From Candidatus Leptofilum gracile (GTDB lineage Bacteria; Chloroflexota; Anaerolineae; Promineifilales; Promineifilaceae), in NCBI GenBank assembly GCA_016713825.1, contig JADJOJ010000009.1:1-64000 (forward strand): a stretch of 64,000 nucleotides of DNA, in the 5' to 3' direction. Shown in pieces: positions 56,278-64,000 of the stretch (position 1 is the stretch's first letter; each line of letters starts with the position of its first letter). The notes under the pieces were generated by a model that saw only the letters and a list, made by a program, of their open reading frames with translations, was not told the origin of the DNA and ran no database searches. A program made the position numbers and the translations under genes.

Positions 56278-57705
56278 ATGGCTGTAAAAGAGGCAAAACC
56301 GTTGACCGAACAAATTTACACCCGCGCCCCTTACTGGCACGATGTGCCCGATGAAAAATGGATGGATTGGCGCTGGCAGATGAGCCATCGGCTGAACACG
56401 GTGGAAGAGCTGGAGAAAGTGATCAACCTTACCGACTCCGAGCGCAAGGCGCTGAGCAGCAACGGGCTGTTCCGGGTAGACATCACCCCTTATTTTGCCA
56501 GCCTCATCGACCCCGACGACCCCAACTGCCCCGTGCGCAAGCAGGTCATCCCCACCGACGCGGAAATGGTGCCCTTCCAGTCAATGATGGAAGATTCGCT
56601 GGCCGAGGACAAACATTCGCCCGTGCCGGGGCTGGTACACCGCTACCCGGACCGCGTGCTGATGCTCATCACCACGCAATGCGCCAGCTACTGCCGCTAC
56701 TGCACCCGCAGCCGCATTGTGGGCGACCCCACACAAACGTTCAGCCGCGCCGAGTTCGACGCGCAAATTGATTACATCGAACGCACCCCGCAAATTCGCG
56801 ACGTGCTGCTCTCTGGCGGCGACCCGATGGTGCTGGCGCCCAAGCTGGTCGATATGATTTTGGGCCGCCTGCGGGCCATCCCGCACGTAGAGATTATTCG
56901 CATCGGCTCCCGCGTGCCGGTCTTTTTGCCCATGCGGGTCGATGAGCAGTTCTGCGAGATGGTGAGCAAGTATCATCCGTTCTGGCTCAACATCCACGTG
57001 AACCATCCCAAAGAGATTACCCCCGAACTGGCTGCGGCCTGTGACCGGTTGAGCCGGGCGGGTGTGCCGTTGGGTAACCAGAGCGTACTGCTGGCGGGCA
57101 TCAACGATTCGGTCGCTATCCAGCGCAAGTTGGTGCATGATTTGGTGAAGATTCGGGTACGGCCGTATTACCTCTACCAGTGCGATCTCGTCGAAGGTTC
57201 CGGCCATCTGCGCACCACCGTCAGCAAAGGGATCGAGATTATCGAGGGGCTGCGCGGCCACACCTCTGGCTATTCCGTGCCCACCTATGTGGTCGATGCC
57301 CCCGGCGGCGGCGGCAAGATTCCGGTGCAGCCCAACTACATCGTCTCGCAAGCACCTGGCAAGGTGGTGCTGCGCAACTTTGAAGGGTTCATCACCACCT
57401 ACCAGGAGCCGCTGGATTACGATCCGGAGGTCATTAAATCTCAAGAAGCGCTCATCCCGCCGCGCCCAGAACCGGGCCAGGAAGGGATTCACGGCCTGCT
57501 GCAAGGGCAAAAGATGAGCATCGAGCCAGAAGGATTTGCCCAGACCCGGTCTCGCGGCGGCAGCGAACACCGTCTGCGCAGCGGCGAGATTGCCCAAAAG
57601 TGGACCCCGCTGGGCGTCGGCAGCATCGACGCCAACAACATCCCCGTCGCGCCGCAGTTGAAAGAGGGGAATGGGGCGGCGGAAGAGACCAAAGACGAAG
57701 CGTGA
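56278..57705 (+). CDS. kamA: Lysine 2,3-aminomutase (KamA family radical SAM)
   Basis: 475 residues from ATG 56278 (AGAGGAG upstream; other in-frame ATGs at 56239 and 56251). The core follows KamA order: YWHDVPDEKWMDWRWQMSHR, VPGLVHRYPDRVLMLITTQC, the cluster motif CASYCRYCTRSR (about 136-147), DVLLSGGDPM, and the PLP-Lys region VPTYVVDAPGGGGKIPV. Lysine 2,3-aminomutase makes beta-lysine with SAM, 4Fe-4S and PLP. The C-terminal extension of about 70 residues is longer than usual. No beta-lysine acetyltransferase gene is adjacent. Confidence 0.92.
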   Translation: MAVKEAKPLTEQIYTRAPYWHDVPDEKWMDWRWQMSHRLNTVEELEKVINLTDSERKALSSNGLFRVDITPYFASLIDPDDPNCPVRKQVIPTDAEMVPFQSMMEDSLAEDKHSPVPGLVHRYPDRVLMLITTQCASYCRYCTRSRIVGDPTQTFSRAEFDAQIDYIERTPQIRDVLLSGGDPMVLAPKLVDMILGRLRAIPHVEIIRIGSRVPVFLPMRVDEQFCEMVSKYHPFWLNIHVNHPKEITPELAAACDRLSRAGVPLGNQSVLLAGINDSVAIQRKLVHDLVKIRVRPYYLYQCDLVEGSGHLRTTVSKGIEIIEGLRGHTSGYSVPTYVVDAPGGGGKIPVQPNYIVSQAPGKVVLRNFEGFITTYQEPLDYDPEVIKSQEALIPPRPEPGQEGIHGLLQGQKMSIEPEGFAQTRSRGGSEHRLRSGEIAQKWTPLGVGSIDANNIPVAPQLKEGNGAAEETKDEA

Positions 57706-57718
57706 TCTTTGGCGATTT

Positions 57719-57792
57719 GTAATTGGGTAATTAGGTAATTGGGTAATTGAGAGGTCGCCTAATTACTCAATTACCCAATTACTCAATTACTA
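57719..57792. repeat. Tandem-unit hairpin (GTAATTG family)
   Basis: GTAATTGGGTAATTAGGTAA and further units on the left, AATTACTCAATTACCCAATT and one more unit on the right. The last unit ends 3 nt before the IclR start codon, so the hairpin forms the gene's leader and could mask initiation. Confidence 0.8.
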
Positions 57793-57795
57793 AAA

Positions 57796-58580
57796 ATGAA
57801 CCAAACAAATCCCAGGCCACAACCTTACCCCGGCACCCAATCTGTCCTCCGCGCCATGTCGCTGCTGAAGGCGTTTGACGATGAGCGGCGCGAATGGGGG
57901 CTGGCGGCGCTGGCGCGGGAAGTGGGGCTGAACAAAACCACCACGTTCCGGCTGCTGACGGCGTTGGAGAGTGAGGGGATGGTGGCGAAACGGCCGTCCA
58001 CAGAAACCTACACCCTTGGCCCAGAAATTGTGGTGCTGGGGGGCGCGCCCTGCGCAACAACGACCTGCGCACGCTGGCCAGGCCAGAGCTGGCCCAGATG
58101 GCCGCCGCTTCTGGCGAAACCGCCACGCTAGAAATCCTTTCTGGCGACGACTCGGTGCTGATTATTGATGAAGTGATTGGCAATCATCTGGTGGGCAGTT
58201 CGCAGTCGCTGGGGACGCGCTGGCCGATGGTGGCCACCTCGACGGGGGTGGCTATGCTGGCGCATCTGCCGGAGGGGTTTGTGGCGGCGGTGTTGGCGAA
58301 GCCGCTGGTTTCATTGACGCCCAAGACGGTGACGGATACGGCCGTACTCCGCCAGGAACTCGCCAAAACCCGCCAGCGTGGTTACTCTTTTTTGCAGGAG
58401 TGGTTGGAAGAGGGACTCATCGTGGTGGGCGCGCCGCTGTTTAACCACGATGGCCAGGTCGTCGCCGCCATCAGCCTGGGCGGCCCCGCCATCCGCTTCC
58501 CCGCCACGCGGGAGCCAGAGATGGGCCAATTGGTCAAACAAACCGCCCAGCGCATCTCTGCAAAACTTGGCTGGGAGTAA
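57796..58580 (+). pseudogene. IclR-family regulator with one frameshift
   Basis: From ATG 57796 the winged HTH is SVLRAMSLLKAFDDERREWG, LAALAREVGLNKTTTFRLLT and ALESEGMVAKRPSTETYTLG. After VVLGG near 58045 a base is missing in a G run. The continuation RALRNNDLRTLARPELAQMA, ETATLEILSGDDSVLIIDEV and GAPLFNHDGQVVAAISLGGP is the ligand-binding domain, ending ISAKLGWE at 58580. One inserted G restores the gene. A second copy of its last 100 bp lies at 59436-59555. Confidence 0.8.
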
Positions 58581-58594
58581 CGTAAGATAAGTTG

Positions 58595-59104
58595 TTACTG
58601 TGTTTGATCTTCTCCTGCCAGATCAAGCATTTTCTTGATCAATTCTGGAGCCAGAAAAAGCCCGTCGTTTAACAATTGGTCAATGAGTGGCGCTAAAGTG
58701 GAGACAAAACCGTTGTGCTTTGCCGCCAATAGTACTCCAAGAGTGCCAGTCAGCGGCAATCCCAGGCGTTTAGCATAGCGACGTCCTTTGTATTCATCAA
58801 TAATCACTAAACGGGCTGACTGTTCATTAGCCAGTGCCAAAACTTCAGTTTCGCCTCGATCTAGGCCAGTATATACCAGAACATGCCGAGGATTTTTTAT
58901 AGGCGTTATCTTAATCCAGGGAGATTCATCCAGAGCTGTCTGACGTGCTGACCGTTCTGTGGCAATAAACTCGTCATAAACAGCCTCAGGGATGAGTACG
59001 TTTTCGTACAAGTCACGTAGCAGTGGTAAGCGGTTCAAAGACCACAGTGCTACCAGTGGCGTATTATTGAGAATTACCGGCTCGATGGGCAGCTTGCTGG
59101 GCAT
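58595..59104 (-). CDS. DUF3368 PIN-like toxin candidate
   Basis: 169 residues. VILNNTPLVALWSLNRLPLL, VLIPEAVYDEFI, LDRGETEVLALANEQSARLV and IIDEYKGRRYAKRLGLPLTG place the acidic residues as in DUF3368, a PIN-like nuclease group paired with UPF0175 antitoxins. It overlaps the UPF0175 gene by 41 bp. Toxicity is inferred from family and pairing only. Confidence 0.8.
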   Translation of the reverse strand: MPSKLPIEPVILNNTPLVALWSLNRLPLLRDLYENVLIPEAVYDEFIATERSARQTALDESPWIKITPIKNPRHVLVYTGLDRGETEVLALANEQSARLVIIDEYKGRRYAKRLGLPLTGTLGVLLAAKHNGFVSTLAPLIDQLLNDGLFLAPELIKKMLDLAGEDQTQ

Positions 59105-59348
59105 GGATAAAATCCTCCTCTAGTTCTTCAGCGGTTTCGCCAAAAGGTGAGAGGCCATATTGCCCCAACAGATAGAAAAAAGCAGCACGAGGCACGTTTG
59201 CCACTTGGGCAGCTAGACCAGTGCTTAGTTTGCCAGTTTCATATAGTTTCAAGGCTAAGAGTAGCTGGGCTTCTTTGGCAAACTCATCCTGGTTTTGCTG
59301 TAAAGCCCACAGTACTTCAGCCGGGTACTCAATGGTTAGCGTGTTCAT
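59064..59348 (-). CDS. UPF0175-family antitoxin candidate
   Basis: 94 residues: LTIEYPAEVLWALQQNQDEF, AKEAQLLLALKLYETGKLST and GLAAQVANVPRAAFFYLLGQ followed by a Glu-rich C-terminus. This is the UPF0175 pattern with a small HTH (LSTGLAAQVANVPRAAF), typical for antitoxins of DUF3368 toxins. It is translated first and overlaps the toxin gene. Confidence 0.85.
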   Translation of the reverse strand: MNTLTIEYPAEVLWALQQNQDEFAKEAQLLLALKLYETGKLSTGLAAQVANVPRAAFFYLLGQYGLSPFGETAEELEEDFIHAQQAAHRAGNSQ

Positions 59349-59435
59349 CTTTAACCCCTTAATTTAAAAAACCTCACTTGCCAGACATTGTACTAGCAAG
59401 GCAAAAGATAGTAAATATAGTCTACGTTAGTCAAC

Positions 59436-59560
59436 TTCCCTGACGACCCCGCCATCCGCTTTCCCGCTGAGCGGGAGCCAGAGATGAGCCAACTGGTTAA
59501 ACAAACTGCCCAGCGCATCTCTGCAAAACTTGGTTGGGAGCGAGCGTCGTTGGTCTGAAC
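59436..59560 (+). pseudogene. Remnant of a second IclR gene 3' end
   Basis: Reads DDPAIRFPAEREPEMSQLVK then QTAQRISAKLGWERASLV and a stop. It corresponds to the last 35 codons of the gene at 57796-58580, with mostly third-position differences, so it derives from a diverged paralogue, not from a fresh duplication. No other part of the paralogue remains. Confidence 0.75.
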
Positions 59561-60147
59561 CACCCAACTTCCCTCGTCGTTTGGTATCGATTTTCCAATT
59601 TTGCACCAATTAGCAATCCAATCTCTACCAACAATAAAGGTACAATGATGGCCAAGCTAAAGGATGCCCAATACAAATACCAATACACAAACCCTAAGAA
59701 AATGAAAATACCAATTTGGGCAACCAGAACAAGATAGACATATTTTACAAAAGATTTATGTCTTGTTTTTAGATACCTGAGAATTACAAGCAAAGGCAAA
59801 AGTGCGCCAATTAAAAGTGTGAACGCACCCCACAAAACCTGAGAAAAATAAAAAGTTACTCTCACTGAACGGGTTTCTTTCTCTTCAACTTCTCGCAAAG
59901 ATTGTAACGATTCAGCATCTCTACTTTCTGCTAACTTCTCGATATTTATACGTTCTCCATTAGGGCCACAGCTATTTTCTATTCGATTTTGAATAAACTC
60001 GACAGTTCCATTACTTTGCAAAGCATAGGCGCAGTCTGAATCCATTGTGATGATCCAAAAACCATTTTTTTCTACTTGTTCTGTGACACTGAACAAATGA
60101 TCATGGGTTTGATAACCTTCATCTGGTTTCAGATCAACTACATTCAA
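59497..60147 (-). CDS. Hypothetical membrane protein with a chimeric C-terminus
   Basis: 216 residues from a TTG at 60147; the true start is uncertain. The N-terminal half is soluble (WIITMDSDCAYALQSNGTVE), then come three or four hydrophobic helices (FTLLIGALLPLLVILRYL, FVKYVYLVLVAQIGIFIFLG, SFSLAIIVPLLLVEIGLLIG). The last 15 or so residues are encoded on the antisense strand of the IclR remnant, which suggests the original 3' end was replaced. No family recognised. The region is A/T-rich compared with its neighbours. Confidence 0.5.
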   Translation of the reverse strand: MNVVDLKPDEGYQTHDHLFSVTEQVEKNGFWIITMDSDCAYALQSNGTVEFIQNRIENSCGPNGERINIEKLAESRDAESLQSLREVEEKETRSVRVTFYFSQVLWGAFTLLIGALLPLLVILRYLKTRHKSFVKYVYLVLVAQIGIFIFLGFVYWYLYWASFSLAIIVPLLLVEIGLLIGAKLENRYQTTREVGWFRPTTLAPNQVLQRCAGQFV

Positions 60148-60172
60148 CTACTTTTCATAGCGAGCATTTTCC

Positions 60173-61138
60173 TCAATTAGCGCCACGCATCGGCCCTTTT
60201 TTCAGAGAGCGTTCCAGCTTTTTGGCAACGGCTTCGAGCTCTTTTTGGTTGTTCGTCCAGACGTTCCAGCCGAGGTGGGAGGCCCCGATTTGCAGCTCGT
60301 AACAGTGATGGCGCAGGGCGGCATTTTCCAAATCGGCTGGGGTGAGGTCTGGCGCAGACAAGGTGCGTTGCCAAATGTTGGCGGCGGCGATGCCTGGGTG
60401 CCAATCGCTCCAGAAGGTGCACCAGGCGACATCGTACAAAAAGTCACCAAGCGCTGAACATTTCCAGGAGAAAACGGCCGTTACCACCCCACCATCCTCC
60501 GAAACCAGCACATTTTGATGCAACAAATCCCCGTGAACCAAATCCCGCCGCTCTGGGCAGGCGGGCAGCAGCTCGTGAATGCGTGCCTCGCACCGTTGGA
60601 AAAGATCGTCAATCTCCGGTTGCTCTGCCAGTTTGGCACGCCAGCCGCTCACCACATCTTCGGCATTGTCCTGGAGGCCATTGAGCAACCAGCTGTGCCA
60701 ACTGATATTGGCGGCTTCGCTGGCGTCGTACCAAACGACGCGGTCTGTTTTTGCCGTGGGCACGGCGCGCAGCGCTTGGAGCAGGGTGGCGAGAGCATCC
60801 CCGACCTTGCCTCCTTCACTGGCGGCGGTGGTTTCGATGAAACGGCCGTAATGCCGCACTGAAATCGCATAATGCAAACCAAACGCCTGACCCACATCAA
60901 TTACTCTGGGCACGGGCAAGTTCGGGCCGCTAAAACGCATCGCCGCCCGGTCAATGGCAAACCCTTCCGCCATCTCACTCAGCCGCAGCACCAGCGCTTC
61001 CTCGCCAACCTGGTACGCATACGCCGACGACCAAAAGCCGCCCGAAAGCGCCGCCAGGTCTGTGATCTCGGCCCCGTGATGATGGGTTAACCAGGCAGCT
61101 ACTTGTTCAAGGGCTGGGTACGCTTCTGGTTTTGCCAT
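60173..61138 (-). CDS. Aminoglycoside phosphotransferase-like kinase, altered metal motif
   Basis: 321 residues. The N-terminal lobe has LVLRLSEMAEGFAIDRAAMR. The catalytic loop is DLVHGDLLHQNVLV, the Brenner-type HGDxxxxN, intact. The next motif, normally VIDW with a Mg-binding Asp, reads AVFSWKCSALGDFLYDVAW, so the Asp is replaced. A C-terminal acceptor region follows. This is a hygromycin/APH(4)-like or generic APH fold. It starts one base before the stop of the upstream thioesterase gene, so the two are co-transcribed. Confidence 0.75.
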   Translation of the reverse strand: MAKPEAYPALEQVAAWLTHHHGAEITDLAALSGGFWSSAYAYQVGEEALVLRLSEMAEGFAIDRAAMRFSGPNLPVPRVIDVGQAFGLHYAISVRHYGRFIETTAASEGGKVGDALATLLQALRAVPTAKTDRVVWYDASEAANISWHSWLLNGLQDNAEDVVSGWRAKLAEQPEIDDLFQRCEARIHELLPACPERRDLVHGDLLHQNVLVSEDGGVVTAVFSWKCSALGDFLYDVAWCTFWSDWHPGIAAANIWQRTLSAPDLTPADLENAALRHHCYELQIGASHLGWNVWTNNQKELEAVAKKLERSLKKGPMRGAN

Positions 61139-61139
61139 A

Positions 61140-61580
61140 CTAAACTAACTGGTGCTGGGTAAGGAACGCCCTGGCTGTGTCGGATAACGGGTGGGATTTG
61201 CGGGTTTGCTCGTTCATTTGCACGATGACGGTTTCGGCGGTGGCCACGATACGGCCGTCTTGAAACAATCCCTGAACCAAACTCACTGAACTGCGGCCGA
61301 CTTTGGTAACGGCCGTACCAATCTCCACCCGCCCCGGCCAATTGATTTCTGCCAGCAAGTTCAGGTTCAGGTTCACAATCACAAAAGCCGCGCCCTCTGC
61401 CGCCAAAGGGCTTTCAGGATTGTAGAGGAACTCAACGCGGCCCGTTTCCAGGAAAGTGGCAAAAACCGCATTGTTCACGTGCCCCTGCCGGTCAGTGTCC
61501 GCGTAACGCACCTTGTCAAACGTTTGAAAGGGAAAATCCTCTAAGGCCATCATTTTCTTTTCGCTTGCTTGTGTTGTCAT
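61140..61580 (-). CDS. 4HBT-type acyl-CoA thioesterase
   Basis: 146 residues from ATG 61580 (AGAGGAT upstream). The hot-dog fold motif is VRYADTDRQGHVNNAVFATF with the catalytic Asp, followed by LETGRVEFL and INWPGRVEIGTAVTKVGRSS, then VATAETVIVQMNEQTRKSHP. YbgC/FcbC-type enzymes hydrolyse short-chain or aromatic acyl-CoA. Forms an operon with the kinase-like gene. Confidence 0.88.
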   Translation of the reverse strand: MTTQASEKKMMALEDFPFQTFDKVRYADTDRQGHVNNAVFATFLETGRVEFLYNPESPLAAEGAAFVIVNLNLNLLAEINWPGRVEIGTAVTKVGRSSVSLVQGLFQDGRIVATAETVIVQMNEQTRKSHPLSDTARAFLTQHQLV

Positions 61581-61709
61581 TAGGAAAATCCTCTCTGAGA
61601 ATGATGTGAAAAAATATAGCGTGTTGCCATAAACGGGGCAAACGCAACCCCCAAACTCATTGCCCAACACTTCCCCATGTGCTAGATTATCCACCAGGAG
61701 GAATAACCA

Positions 61710-64000
61710 ATGACCACACCAGACCCCCAACCAAATGATGCTAGCAAAAAAACGATGCAGGTGCTCATAGAAGCGTTCACCAAACTGCCGCCGCTGCTTT
61801 CTTACGGCGGCCTTATTCTCGTAGCAGGTATCTTTATTCTCTCCCTTACAGATGTATTGCCAGACCAGCTTTTGTGGACACCACTGGTGGCCATTGGGGC
61901 CTTCCTTATTTACACCTTTATCAACCGCTGGTTTGATCTGCAAGAACGGAAAATTGATAGCCCACCCCTGGTATCCTCAACCACGCCTGAACCTGTTACA
62001 ACGACAAAACCCCAACCAGAAGCAAAATCGCCTGAAATTGCCCCCGATGCGGCCGAATGGCTCAGAAGGTATCTCAACCATCTGATTCAGCTGTGTGGTT
62101 ATCCCCCTTCCATGGCCCTCATCGACATCAAAGAAGCGGGATTTGGCTACGAAAAACTGGGGCTGGAAAAGATTTTCACGGTGCTGGATGTGCCTCACCA
62201 GGCCCATTTGCGCCAAGAGGCGCACCGCCTGGACGAAAAAGAGCTGCTGCGCATGACCGAGAAGCAGCGTGAATCTGCCCTGGCGGCGCTCAGTCGTCAG
62301 GAAAACGACCGGCTGGTTATTCTTGGTGCGCCGGGGTCTGGCAAATCGACCCTGGTGAACTACCTCACGCTTTGTCTGGCCGGGGATCATTTGCAGAGTG
62401 AGCGCATCAATCAGGATCAGCTTCGGGAATTAGGCTGGGGGTTGAGCCGTTTACGGCTTTGGCCGGTTCGGGTGATTTTGCGTGAATATGCGGCCCGTGG
62501 CTTGAGCAAACGCCAACCTATTTGGGATTTTATTGCCGCCGAACTGAGCCGGGAAAGCGTCGCCCTGGCCGGATTTGTGCCTCACTTAAAAACCCAATTG
62601 CAGCAAAACGGGGGTATTTTGCTGCTAGACGGGCTTGATGAAGTGGAGAAGGCGGCTGAAATTCGGGACCGGCTGAAAAATAATATTGAGCTGTTTGCCC
62701 GTGATTACCCCAAGGTGCGCATTGTGGTTACCAGCCGTCCCTATGCCTATGGCAGCGGCTGGGAGCTGAATGCGTTCCAGGTGACCCGCCTGCTGCCGTT
62801 TAGCGAAGAGCAAATTGAAGCATTTATTACCCAGTGGTATACCGTGATGGGGCAGCAAGACGGCACGCTTGGCCCGGAGAAAGCGAAAAGTTACCAGGAT
62901 GGACTGGTTAACCAGGTGAAACGAAACCCCAATTTGCGGGAACTGGCCCAGCACCCGCTGCTGCTGACGATGATGGTCTACATTCATCGCGGGCGGGAAG
63001 GGGGGGCGCTGCCGCAGCGGCGCGAGGAGCTGTACGAACTGAGTGTGGTGCTGCTGCTAGACTTGTGGCGGCGTTCTAAAACGGTGCCAGGGCAGGAGAC
63101 AAAAACGTTGGCCGAAGTGTTGGGCATGGATACCGAGCGATTGAAAGCAGCCTTGGCTGAAGTTGCTTTTATTGCCCACCGCGATCAGCAACAACAGGGC
63201 CAAACCGCTGACGTTCCCGGTGCTTTGCTGGCGGGCACGTTGTACAAACAGGCCAGCAAAACCGATGGGGTGGGGGTAGAGCAGATTATTGAATATGTGC
63301 GGGATCGCGCTGGATTGTTGGAAGCCCACGGCCGTAATGCCGACGACAGCGACGACGTGTACCGCTTTCCCCACCGCACCTTTCAGGAATATCTGGCCGG
63401 GCTGCACCTGCTGCGCCAAAAATTCCCCTACGATTTGGCAAAATTTGCCCGTGAAGACCCGGGGCGCTGGCGCGAAAGTTTGCTGCTGGCCGCCGCCAGC
63501 AGCCACAAGAAGCTGCCCGCTTCCGTCTGGCTGCTGGTGAGCGCCCTCTGCCAGGAAGAAGCGACCGCCCCTGGCACAGACAGCACCCAGGCGGTTTGGG
63601 GTGCCTTTTTGGCCGGGCAAACCTTGCTGGAAACAGAGATGACCCACCCCGACGATGCCCAAATTGAAAGTGAGCAGGCCAGCCGCCAGCGCATCTGGCA
63701 GTGGCAAAAGAAGATTGTGGCTGAAGGGCTGCTGCCGCCGCGTGACCGTGCGCTGGCGGGCGAGGCGCTGGCCGCCCTGGGCGACGACCGCCCCGGCGTG
63801 CTGCGCTGCGACGAGATGCCGTTTTGCCTGGTGCCCCCCGGCCCCTTTTGGCTGGGCAGTTGGGAACGCGGGAAGCAAGGCGTGTGGTACGATGGCCTGA
63901 ATCGGCCGTACTGGCTGGCCCAACTGCCGGTAACCACCGCCCAGTTTAAGGATTTTGTGGCCGACAGCGGCCACCAGCCAAGCTACCGTCAAAGTTTGGC
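61710..64000 (+). CDS. Membrane-anchored NACHT ATPase fused to FGE-sulfatase domain (3' partial)
   Basis: From ATG 61710 (CAGGAGGAATAACCA) the frame is open to the window end, 763 codons. Two hydrophobic helices (about 31-48 and 55-72) anchor the protein. The NACHT domain has LVILGAPGSGKSTLVNYLTL (P-loop, about 203-222), GGILLLDGLDEVEKA (Walker B, about 302-316), RIVVTSRPYAYG and a helical NACHT-associated region. From about 702, CLVPPGPFWLGS and PYWLAQLPVTTAQFKDFVAD begin a formylglycine-generating-enzyme (SUMF1/EgtB-like) domain. Such STAND-like proteins often act in biological conflict or signalling. Sensor and effector assignment cannot be made from the part seen. Confidence 0.85.
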   Translation, partial: MTTPDPQPNDASKKTMQVLIEAFTKLPPLLSYGGLILVAGIFILSLTDVLPDQLLWTPLVAIGAFLIYTFINRWFDLQERKIDSPPLVSSTTPEPVTTTKPQPEAKSPEIAPDAAEWLRRYLNHLIQLCGYPPSMALIDIKEAGFGYEKLGLEKIFTVLDVPHQAHLRQEAHRLDEKELLRMTEKQRESALAALSRQENDRLVILGAPGSGKSTLVNYLTLCLAGDHLQSERINQDQLRELGWGLSRLRLWPVRVILREYAARGLSKRQPIWDFIAAELSRESVALAGFVPHLKTQLQQNGGILLLDGLDEVEKAAEIRDRLKNNIELFARDYPKVRIVVTSRPYAYGSGWELNAFQVTRLLPFSEEQIEAFITQWYTVMGQQDGTLGPEKAKSYQDGLVNQVKRNPNLRELAQHPLLLTMMVYIHRGREGGALPQRREELYELSVVLLLDLWRRSKTVPGQETKTLAEVLGMDTERLKAALAEVAFIAHRDQQQQGQTADVPGALLAGTLYKQASKTDGVGVEQIIEYVRDRAGLLEAHGRNADDSDDVYRFPHRTFQEYLAGLHLLRQKFPYDLAKFAREDPGRWRESLLLAAASSHKKLPASVWLLVSALCQEEATAPGTDSTQAVWGAFLAGQTLLETEMTHPDDAQIESEQASRQRIWQWQKKIVAEGLLPPRDRALAGEALAALGDDRPGVLRCDEMPFCLVPPGPFWLGSWERGKQGVWYDGLNRPYWLAQLPVTTAQFKDFVADSGHQPSYRQSL

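Overview
The window looks like chromosome of a member of the Chloroflexota (Anaerolineae-like). This is an inference from mid-50s G+C, the mix of families (tail-anchored GMC oxidase/aldehyde dehydrogenase pair, DUF4173/DUF1361/VanZ membrane genes, KamA, NACHT-FGE protein, ExeA-type ATPase, many lipoproteins) and the absence of clear proteobacterial or firmicute operons; a 16S search (11788-13294) would settle it. Two sequence habits run through the window. The 8-bp palindrome ACGGCCGT, usually as AACGGCCGTT, occurs about 100 times by hand count. Intergenic hairpins built from 7-9 nt tandem units followed by their inverted copies sit between many genes.

Layout. 1-7.9 kb: malic enzyme, a response regulator, a DUF3307-like membrane protein, an NAD-binding reductase and two MFS exporters, all broken by frameshifts, interleaved with intact VOC, GNAT and small membrane genes. 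7.97-13.6 kb: a complete minus-strand rRNA operon (16S, tRNA-Ile, tRNA-Ala, 23S, 5S) with a strong promoter, processing stems and an unexpected intrinsic terminator ahead of 23S. 13.9-17.3 kb: an unusual locus with an ExeA/TniB-type AAA ATPase and a partner protein on the minus strand, a 55-codon divergent gene with two inverted-repeat operators, a probable structured small RNA with its own promoter and terminator, and an unrecognised 413-residue DNA-binding-like protein. 17.3-31.3 kb: metallo-hydrolase, a two-component pair, a run of membrane proteins (VanZ, DUF4173, DUF1361), an SPFH gene under two operators, RpiB-like isomerase, a radical SAM DNA-repair type enzyme and a beta-propeller lipoprotein.

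31.5-41.8 kb: aldo/keto reductase, OmpR-type regulator, parA-parB, and a GMC oxidoreductase followed by an aldehyde dehydrogenase, both ending in a membrane anchor. Three copies of an 18-bp palindrome TGTCAACC-NN-GGTTGACA surround parAB, one of them fused to a near-canonical parS, so this is a probable chromosome partition locus. It is followed by an HtrA-type protease lipoprotein. 42-57.7 kb: hydrolase, RNase PH, DUF983, two methyltransferases, a sulfotransferase, a Rieske oxygenase, a polar amino acid ABC transporter (binding protein frameshifted), an amidinotransferase-fold hydrolase, an intradiol-dioxygenase-like lipoprotein, a TauE/SafE permease, a DinB protein and a lysine 2,3-aminomutase. 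57.7-64 kb: an IclR regulator whose 3' end is repeated beyond a UPF0175/DUF3368 toxin-antitoxin-like pair, a phosphotransferase with an altered metal-binding motif, a thioesterase, and a membrane-anchored NACHT ATPase fused to an FGE-sulfatase domain that runs off the window.

Several genes appear to be transcribed leaderless (-10 box exactly 6 nt before the ATG), while most others have good Shine-Dalgarno sites. The concentration of single-base frameshifts next to the rRNA operon and a stretch of 15-20 nt G runs at 31.3 kb suggest that part of the apparent gene decay may be sequence error.
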